A stretch of DNA of 64,000 nt from assembly GCF_029382225.1 (NCBI RefSeq), contig NZ_JARLTC010000011.1:124001-188000 (forward strand). Reading direction: 5' to 3'. Below the pieces are notes generated by a model. It worked only from the letters and a program-made list of their open reading frames with translations, did no database searches and had not been told where the DNA came from. The translations under genes and the position numbers were made by a program. The DNA comes from Spongiactinospora sp. TRM90649 (GTDB lineage Bacteria > Actinomycetota > Actinomycetes > Streptosporangiales > Streptosporangiaceae). The first letter of the stretch is position 1; each line of letters begins with the position of its first letter. Shown here piece by piece: positions 1 to 7,400 of this stretch.

Positions 1-1460
1 TCCAGCACGGAATGTGGATCAACGAACGACTGGGCGCGGGCTCGGCGTACCACATGCCCGTGGTGATCAGGCTGCGCGGCCCGCTCGACCGGGGCGCGCT
101 GATCAAGGCGTGCGCCGGTGTGGTGGAGCGGCATCCGGCGCTGTCCGGTGCCGTCGAGGAGCGTGACGGCTTACCGTTCCTGCGGCCGGGGCACGCCGCC
201 GTCGAGGTGGCCGAGATCGAGGACGGCGCGGCCGGGCGCGAGGCGCTGAGCGACGTCCTGCGCCGCGAGGTGACGAAGCCGTTCGACCTGGCGGCCGGGC
301 CGCTGGTGCGGTTCACGCTGGTTCGCGAGTCGCCGCTGCGCCACCTGCTGCTCGCCGTCGCCCATCACGTCGTCTTCGACGGCATGTCCAAGGACCTGCT
401 GGCCGGTGAGCTGGCCGCGCTCTACAACGGGAACGTGCCGCCGGGGGCGGCGGCCGGGCACCGGGACTCCGCGACCGAGCCGGACGCCGCCTTCTGGGCG
501 GACCGCTGGCGCGAGCCGGGGCCGCTGGCACTGCCGTCCAGCGAGGCCCGCTCCCGTGGCACCGCGGACGGCCGGGCCATCGCCTTCGAGGTCGAGGCCG
601 ACCTGTCGGTGCCCGGCCTGACCAGGTTCGAGCTGCTAACCGCCGCGCTGCACGCGCTGCTGTACTCCTACGGCAACGCCGAGGTCGTCACCGCGATCGA
701 CCTGAGCACCCGGCGTCCCGCCGACGCCGCCACGATCGGCTCCTTCGTCAACGAGCTGCCGCTGTTCAGCCGCCCCCGCGCCGACCAGCCGTTCGCGGAC
801 TTCGCCCAGGGCGTCCGCGCCGAGCTGCGGGCCCTGTACCCGCACCGGCGCACCCCGCTCGCCCGCGCCGTGCCCGGCCTGCGCCCGCACGCCGCCCTCG
901 CCCCCGTGTCGGTCAGCTACCGCAAGCGCGAGGAGGCGGACCCGGAGTTCGCCGGGCTCGACGCCTCGGTGGACTGGCTGGTCTCCAACCACGCGGTGAG
1001 AGGAGCGCTCCAATTCCAGTTCCTCGACACCCCGGCCGGGCTGTCCGCGTCGCTGCGGCACGACCCGTCCGAGACCCCCGACGCCGACCGCGTCGCGGCC
1101 GACCTGCGGGCGCTGCTGGACCGGATCGCGGCCGACCCGGCGGCTCCGCTGTCGGCGTTGCTGGAGATCCGCGCGGCGGTGGTCCAGGAGGCGCCCTCCG
1201 GCGAGACCACGGCCGCCGCTTCTGAGACGGCTTCGGCGGCCCACCCGCTGGCCGACGAGGTCGCCGCGATCTGGGAGGAGGTGCTCGGCATCTCGCCCAT
1301 CGGTCACCACGACGACATCTTCGACCTGGGCGCGCACTCGCTGACCATCACCCAGATCATCGCCAGGATGCGCAAGCGGCTGAAGATCGAGGTGCCGCTC
1401 GACGCGTTCTTCGAGACCCCGACCATCGCCGGTGTGCTCCAGGCGGCCGGCCGTGACTGA
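1..1460 (+). CDS. NRPS condensation-PCP didomain protein, 5'-truncated by window edge
   Basis: The reading frame is already open at base 3, before the first ATG at 12, and the residues there fit the start of a condensation (C) domain, so the true start lies outside the window. The C-domain signature HHVVFDG (HHxxxDG) lies near residues 118-124. A peptidyl-carrier domain fills the last 80 residues, with phosphopantetheine Ser in GAHSL (codon 1338-1340). No adenylation domain lies between them, so this carrier must be loaded in trans or aminoacylated by another protein. The stop overlaps the GTG of the next gene by 8 bp, indicating translational coupling in one operon. I infer that the neighbouring E1/E2 enzymes may load it. 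The product is unknown. Confidence 0.9.
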   Translation, partial: QHGMWINERLGAGSAYHMPVVIRLRGPLDRGALIKACAGVVERHPALSGAVEERDGLPFLRPGHAAVEVAEIEDGAAGREALSDVLRREVTKPFDLAAGPLVRFTLVRESPLRHLLLAVAHHVVFDGMSKDLLAGELAALYNGNVPPGAAAGHRDSATEPDAAFWADRWREPGPLALPSSEARSRGTADGRAIAFEVEADLSVPGLTRFELLTAALHALLYSYGNAEVVTAIDLSTRRPADAATIGSFVNELPLFSRPRADQPFADFAQGVRAELRALYPHRRTPLARAVPGLRPHAALAPVSVSYRKREEADPEFAGLDASVDWLVSNHAVRGALQFQFLDTPAGLSASLRHDPSETPDADRVAADLRALLDRIAADPAAPLSALLEIRAAVVQEAPSGETTAAASETASAAHPLADEVAAIWEEVLGISPIGHHDDIFDLGAHSLTITQIIARMRKRLKIEVPLDAFFETPTIAGVLQAAGRD

Positions 1461-2391
1461 TCTGCTCGACCGCCCGCCTGGCGGCATGCCGTACCCGCTC
1501 GGCGAGGACGGTGACCTGAGCCTGATGCTGCTGATCCGCGCCTTCGAGCGCAAACTGCTCGACCTGTTCGCCGCCGGAATGCTCAACGGGACCACGCACA
1601 CCTGCCTGGGGCAGGAGCACGTCCCCGTCGCGCTGGCCCCGCTGATGGAGCCCCGCGACCACGTCTTCAGCAACCACCGGGGGCACGGCCACTACCTGGC
1701 CCGCTACCGCGACGCGCACGGCCTGCTGGCCGAGATCATGGGCCGCGAGGGCGCGATCTGCGGGGGAGTGGGCGGCAGCCAGCACATCCACCGCGACCGC
1801 TACCTGTCCACCGGCGTGCAGGGCGAGAGCCTGCCCGTCGCGGCCGGGGTCGCGCTGCACCTGTCCCGCACTGACCCGGGGGCCGTCGCGTGGGCCTACA
1901 TCGGTGACGGCACGTTCGGCGAGGGAGCGCTCTACGAGGCGTTCAACATCGCCGCGCTGTGGCGGCTGCCGCTGGTCGTCGTGGTGGAGAACAACGGAAT
2001 CGCCCAGTCCACGCCCACCGGCGCGCACATGGCCGGGACCGTGGCCGGGCGCGCCGCCGCCTTCGGCATCCGCCACCACTTCACCGGCTCGACCGACGTG
2101 ACCGAGATCAGGGACGGCTTCGCGGCGGCGGTCGAGGGGGTCCGCGCCGGGCGCGGGCCGCTGGTGCTGGAGTTCCGCACCCACCGGATCGGCCCGCACA
2201 GCAAGGGCGACGACACCCGCGACGAACAGGCGCTGCGGGAGGCGCTCGCGGGCGACTGGTACCACCGCTACGCGGCCGACGATCCCGGCACGCTGCACCG
2301 GCTGGAGGCCGAGCAGCGCGACTACGTGGCGGCCGTCGCGGCGGAGGTCGCCGCGCGCCCGCCGTCCTCGGGGCGGGCAGCGTGCGCGTAG
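1453..2391 (+). CDS. 2-oxoacid dehydrogenase E1 alpha subunit (TPP-dependent)
   Basis: This is a 312-aa subunit of the pyruvate/acetoin/branched-chain type E1 heterotetramer, which decarboxylates a 2-oxoacid (or, in some biosynthetic relatives, cleaves a ketose phosphate) using thiamine diphosphate. The TPP motif is visible as GDGTFGEG followed about 25 residues later by VVVENN; GGVGGSQH is the conserved upstream motif. The GTG at 1453 overlaps the preceding stop by 8 bp. Longer reading frames upstream lie in the PCP coding region and are rejected. Its place between two NRPS genes suggests a dedicated acyl-supply role rather than central metabolism. That role is inference; the enzyme family is clear. 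Confidence 0.9.
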   Translation: MTDLLDRPPGGMPYPLGEDGDLSLMLLIRAFERKLLDLFAAGMLNGTTHTCLGQEHVPVALAPLMEPRDHVFSNHRGHGHYLARYRDAHGLLAEIMGREGAICGGVGGSQHIHRDRYLSTGVQGESLPVAAGVALHLSRTDPGAVAWAYIGDGTFGEGALYEAFNIAALWRLPLVVVVENNGIAQSTPTGAHMAGTVAGRAAAFGIRHHFTGSTDVTEIRDGFAAAVEGVRAGRGPLVLEFRTHRIGPHSKGDDTRDEQALREALAGDWYHRYAADDPGTLHRLEAEQRDYVAAVAAEVAARPPSSGRAACA

Positions 2392-3368
2392 CCGACGACC
2401 TCAACGCGGCCCTGCACGACCTGCTGGACCGCGACCCGCGCGCCTACCTGCTCGGCGAGGACGTGCTCGACCCGTACGGCGGCGCCTTCAAGATCACCCG
2501 CGGCCTGTCGGGCAAGTTCCCCGGCCGGGTCCTCGGCACCCCGATCAGCGAGGGCGCGATCACCGGCATGGCCGCCGGGCTCGCCCTGGCCGGGGACACC
2601 GCCGTCGTGGAGATCATGTTCGGCGACTTCGTCACGCTGGCCTTCGACCAGATCGTCAACTTCGCCGCCAAATCGGTGACCATGTACGGCAAGCGCCTTC
2701 CCATGCGCATGATCGTGCGCTGCCCCAGCGGCGGCGGGCGCGGCTACGGCCCCACGCACAGCCAGAGCCCGCAGAAACACCTGATCGGCGTGCCCGGCCT
2801 GGCCCTGTACGAGGTCTCCCCGTTCCACGACAACCGCGCGGTGTTCACCGAGATGCTCGACCGTGGCGAGCCCTGCGTCCTGTTCGAGGACAAGATCCTC
2901 TACACCCGGCCGATGTTCCCGCAGGTCGCGCCCTTCCGGCTGACCCCGCCGGAGGAGGCGGGCGGCTTCGCCACCGTCTCGCTGCCCGGTGGCGGCGAGC
3001 CGGACTGCGTGATCGTGGCCACCGGCGGCACCGCCCATCGGGCGCTCGCCGCCATGCGCGCCCTGTTGCTACAGGACGAGATCACCGCCACCCTGCTGGT
3101 GCCCTCGCGGCTCTACCCCTTCGACTTCCCCGAGTCCGCCGCCTCGGCGCGGGCCGTCTTCGTGGTCGAGGAGAGCACGGCGGGCGGCACCTGGGGGGCC
3201 GAGGTCGCCCACGTGCTGCACAGCCGCCTGTGGGGGCGGCTGTCCCGCCCCGTCGAGCTGGTCCACACCGACGCGTCGGTGATCCCCACCGCGTCCCACC
3301 TTGAGGAAAGGGTGCTGGTGAGCGAGTCCTCGATCCACCACGCCATCAGAAAGGCCCTGCGTGGCTGA
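2382..3368 (+). CDS. 2-oxoacid dehydrogenase E1 beta subunit
   Basis: This 328-aa partner of the E1 alpha subunit shows the family landmarks: GTPISEGAITGMAAGLA, the MFGDF segment and the PTHSQSPQ active-site loop. The two subunits together bind TPP at their interface. The start is the GTG at 2382, overlapping the alpha stop by 10 bp; the open frame extends far upstream only as a shadow of E1 alpha. The stop overlaps the E2 start by 8 bp, so E1 alpha, E1 beta and E2 are translated as a coupled unit. Substrate cannot be read from sequence; pyruvate, a branched-chain ketoacid or a ketose phosphate are all possible. Confidence 0.9.
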   Translation: MRVADDLNAALHDLLDRDPRAYLLGEDVLDPYGGAFKITRGLSGKFPGRVLGTPISEGAITGMAAGLALAGDTAVVEIMFGDFVTLAFDQIVNFAAKSVTMYGKRLPMRMIVRCPSGGGRGYGPTHSQSPQKHLIGVPGLALYEVSPFHDNRAVFTEMLDRGEPCVLFEDKILYTRPMFPQVAPFRLTPPEEAGGFATVSLPGGGEPDCVIVATGGTAHRALAAMRALLLQDEITATLLVPSRLYPFDFPESAASARAVFVVEESTAGGTWGAEVAHVLHSRLWGRLSRPVELVHTDASVIPTASHLEERVLVSESSIHHAIRKALRG

Positions 3369-4467
3369 CATCCGCGTACCAAAGCTCAACAACAACGACG
3401 CCGAATATCTCCTGGTCGAATGGCTCGTGGAGGACGGGGCGGCGATCCGGACCGGTGACCCGGTCGTGGTCGTCGAGACCTCCAAGGCCGCGGAGGAGCT
3501 CACCGCCGCGGAGAGCGGTCACCTGCACCACAGCGTCCCGGCGGGCGCGTGGTGCCGCCCGACGCAGTCCATCGCCCGCATCACCGCGACGGCCGAGCCC
3601 GCCGTCCCGGCCCAGGCTCCCGCTCCCGGACGGCCGGCCGGCGACGACGCGGCCGACGGCCCGCTCATCACCGAGCCCGCCCGCGCCCTGATGACCGAAC
3701 TCGGCGTCACCGAGGACGCGGTCCGCGCCCTCGGGGTCGCCGTGGTCCGCCGCGACGACATCGAACGGCTCGCCGCGACCGCCGAGCCCGGCCAGGCCCC
3801 CGCCCCCGAAGGGGTGCCCGCCGGGGTCGAGCGGCGACCGCTTTCCAAGGTGCAGCGGGCCGTGGGACGGGCCGTCGAGACCTCCCACCGCACCATCCCC
3901 GCCGCCTACACCGCCGTCCGGATGGACCTGCGCCCCCTCCTGGCCAACGCCGGCCGCCTGACCAGGGAGATCCGCCGCCCGGTCGGCGTGGCCGAACTGT
4001 TCGTGATGGCGGTCGCCAGGACCCACGCCGGGTTCCCGATGTTCTTCGCCACCCTCACCCCCGACGGCTCGGCCGCCGACGTCCCCGCCACGGCCGACAT
4101 CGGCGTCACCGTTGACGTCGGGGAGGGCCTGTTCGTGCCGGTCGTCCACGACGCGGTCCGGCTGAGCGTCAAGGAGGTGTCCACCCTGCTGATGAAGTAC
4201 CGGGTGGCCGCCGCCGGAGGCGAGTTCAGCGAGAGTGACCTGACCGGCGCGGGCATGGTGGTCACCCTGCACACCGAGCCCGAGGTGCTGCTCGCCATCC
4301 CCTACGTGCTGCCCGGCACGGCCTGCGCGCTCGCGGTCACCCCGCCCGGCGAGGACGGCTTCGCCGCCATCGGCATCGCCTACGACCACCGCCTGGTCAA
4401 CGGTCGCGACGCCGCCCTCTACATGCGCGCCCTGAAGCGGATCATCGAACACCCGGAGACCACGTGA
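3361..4467 (+). CDS. lipoyl-bearing 2-oxoacid dehydrogenase E2 acyltransferase
   Basis: This 368-aa protein has the normal E2 layout. An N-terminal lipoyl domain carries the lipoylated Lys in VETSKAA (about K42). A Pro/Ala linker is followed by a peripheral subunit-binding domain near residues 100-135 and a catalytic acyltransferase domain. The catalytic motif, canonically DHRxxDG, reads DHRLVNG near residues 342-348; His is kept but Asp is replaced by Asn. E2 accepts the acyl group from E1 on the lipoyl arm and passes it to an acceptor, normally CoA. In this operon the acceptor could be a carrier-protein phosphopantetheine (inference). No E3 gene is in the cluster. GTG start at 3361; the stop overlaps the next GTG by 4 bp. 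Confidence 0.9.
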   Translation: MADIRVPKLNNNDAEYLLVEWLVEDGAAIRTGDPVVVVETSKAAEELTAAESGHLHHSVPAGAWCRPTQSIARITATAEPAVPAQAPAPGRPAGDDAADGPLITEPARALMTELGVTEDAVRALGVAVVRRDDIERLAATAEPGQAPAPEGVPAGVERRPLSKVQRAVGRAVETSHRTIPAAYTAVRMDLRPLLANAGRLTREIRRPVGVAELFVMAVARTHAGFPMFFATLTPDGSAADVPATADIGVTVDVGEGLFVPVVHDAVRLSVKEVSTLLMKYRVAAAGGEFSESDLTGAGMVVTLHTEPEVLLAIPYVLPGTACALAVTPPGEDGFAAIGIAYDHRLVNGRDAALYMRALKRIIEHPETT

Positions 4468-7400
4468 CCACCCTCTCGCCGGACAAGAAGGCGGTGCTGG
4501 CCCAGCGGCTCCGGCGGCGGACCAAGGTCCGCGCGATCGACCCCCGCGAACCCGGCACGGAACCGCCGCCGACCCCGGCCCAGGAGCGGCTGTGGTTCCT
4601 TGAGCAGTACCGGCCGGGGACCGCCGCCTACACGATCCCGCTGGTCGTGCGGGTGCGCGGCCACCTGGATGGACCCACGCTGGAAGCGGCGCTGGCCGGG
4701 GTCGCCGACCGCCACGAGTCGCTGCGCATGCGCTTCCCGACCGACGACGACGGGCGTCCCGGCGTCGTGATCGACCCCCAGCCCCGGGTGGAACTGGTGG
4801 TCACCGAGGCGGTGGACGAGGCCGGCGCCCACGCGATCGGCGCGGAGCTGCTGGCCCGCACGTTCGACCTGGCGGGCGGCCCGCTGTGGCGAGCCGCGCT
4901 GATCACCATCGCGCCCGGCGATCACCTGCTGGTGCTGGCCGTCCACCACATCGTGGCCGACGGCTGGTCGGCCGACGTGATCCTGCGCGAGGTCCTCACG
5001 CTGTGCGGCGGCGGCGCGCTGGAGGAGCCCGGCGCCCAGTACGGCGACTACGCGTTGTGGGAACGGGCCAGGGACCACGGGGGCGAACTGGGTTACTGGC
5101 GCGATCGGCTGGACGGCCTGCCCGCCCTCGACCTGCCCACCGACCTGTCCCGCCCGGCCGAGCAGAGCAGCGCGGGCGCGGGCCACGAGTTCCGGATCGA
5201 CGCGGACCTGGCCGCGCGGGTGCGCGGGCTGGCCGCCGAGCGCGGCGCCACGCCGTACATGGTGCTGCTGGCCGCGCTGCACGTGCTGCTGGCCAGGCAC
5301 AGCGGGCAGACGGACTTCGCCGTCGGGTCGCCGGTCGCCGGGCGCGACGTCCCCGAACTCGACGCGGCGGTCGGCATGTTCGTCAACACCCTGGTGCTGC
5401 GGGCCGACCTCGCGGGCGACCCAGGATTCGGGGAACTGCTGGACCGCACCCGCGAGACCGCCCTGGACGCATACGCCCACCAAACGCTGCCGTTCGACCG
5501 GCTGGTCACCGAGCTGAACGTGGCCCGCGACGTGAGCCGCACGCCGCTGTTCCAGGTGATGTTCGCGCTGCAGAACTACGGGGCGGGGGCGGCGCTCGCC
5601 GTACCCGGCTACGAGGTCGCCGGGCTGACGCTGCCGCCTGCCGCTTCCCGCTTCGACCTGTCGTTCTACCTGCACGAGACGCCGGACGGCATGACCGGCT
5701 ACATCGTCTACAACAGCGACCTGTTCCTGCCCGGCACCGTCGAGCGGATGGCCGAGCGGTACGCCCGGCTGCTCCACTCGGCCACCGACGCCCCCGACAC
5801 CCGGGTGTCCCGGCTCGGCCTGCTCACCGAGCGGGAGAGCGCGGCGCTCGCCGCCTTCACCGTCTCACCCGAGCCCCCGCCCACGGCGTCCGGCACCCTG
5901 CAGGAACTCGTCGCCGCGCAGGCCGCCGCCACCCCCGGCGCGACCGCCATCGTGTGCGGCACGGAACGTCTCACCTACGCAGAGCTCGACCGGCGCTCCG
6001 GACGGCTCGCCGCCCTCCTGCGCGCCGAGGGCGTGGGCCCGGACGTGCGCGTCGGGGTGTGCCTGGACCAGTCCGCCGACCTGGCGGTCGCCGTGCTCGG
6101 CGTGCTCCGTGCGGGCGGCGCCTACATTCCGCTCGATCCCGCCCAGCCCGCCGAACGCCTGGCCTACATGATCGGCGACGGCCAGGCCCGCACCGTCATC
6201 ACCGTGGCCGAGCACACCGACCGGCTCACCGGCCCCACGATCCTGCTGGACGGCGACCCCCTCGCGGAGGGCGAACCGCTGCCGCTGATCGCCGGATCGC
6301 CCGACGATCTGGCCTACGTGATCTACACCTCCGGCACCACCGGACGCCCCAAGGGCGTGGGCGTGCAGCACCGCCAGGTGGTCAACTACCTGGAGGGCGT
6401 GCGCCGCCGCCTGGACGTGCCGTTCGGCGCCGACTACACGCTGGCCCAGTCGCTGTCGTTCGACTTCGGCGTCACCATCTTCTACCTGTCGCTGCTGACC
6501 GGTGGAACGCTGCACCTGGTCTCGCCGCGCACGCCCGCCGCCGAGCTGTCCGAGCGGTTCCGCCGCACCGACTACCTCAAGATCACCCCCTCGCACCTGG
6601 CCTCGCTCCAGGCCGAGGCGCCCGGCGCCGACCTGCTGCCCCGCCGGACCCTCGTGCTCGGCGGCGAGGCGTCCCGGGCCGGATGGGCGGGCGGTCTCAC
6701 CGCGTCCTGCCAGGTGGTCAACCACTACGGCCCGACCGAGGCCACCGTCGGCATCACCACCTACGCCGTGTCCGAGGGCACCCAGGACGCCGCGGGCATG
6801 CTGCCCATCGGCCGCCCGCTGCCCGGCGCGCGGGTGTACGTCCTGGACGAGCACCTGTCGCCCGCCCCGATCGGCGTGCCCGGCGAGGTCTACCTGGGCG
6901 GCGACCGCCTGGCCCGGGGATACCTGGGACGGCCCGGCCTCACCGCCGAACGCTTCCTGCCCGACCCTTACGGCGAGCCCGGCGCGCGGATGTACCGCAC
7001 CGGCGACATCGGCCGCTGGTCGCCCGAGGGCGACCTGCACTTCCTCGGCCGCCGCGACCTCCAGGTCAAGGTGCGCGGCTACCGGGTGGAACTGCCCGAG
7101 ATCGAGGCCGTGCTGGAGGCGGTGGACGGCATCGACCAGGCCGTCGTGGAGGCGCGCGGCGACCGGCTGGTGGCCTACCTGGTCGGGGCCCGGATCAGCG
7201 TCAGCGAGCTGCGCGGCGGCCTGGCCGACCGGTTGCCCGACTACATGATCCCCGCCCGTTACGTCTGGCTGGACGAACTGCCGCTGAAGTCGCACGGGAA
7301 GGTGGACCGCGCCGCGCTCCCCGAGCCCGACGACGACCGTCCCGACCAGGAGGCGGGTTTCGCCGCGCCGGAGACGCCGCTGGAGGAGGCCGTCGCCGCC

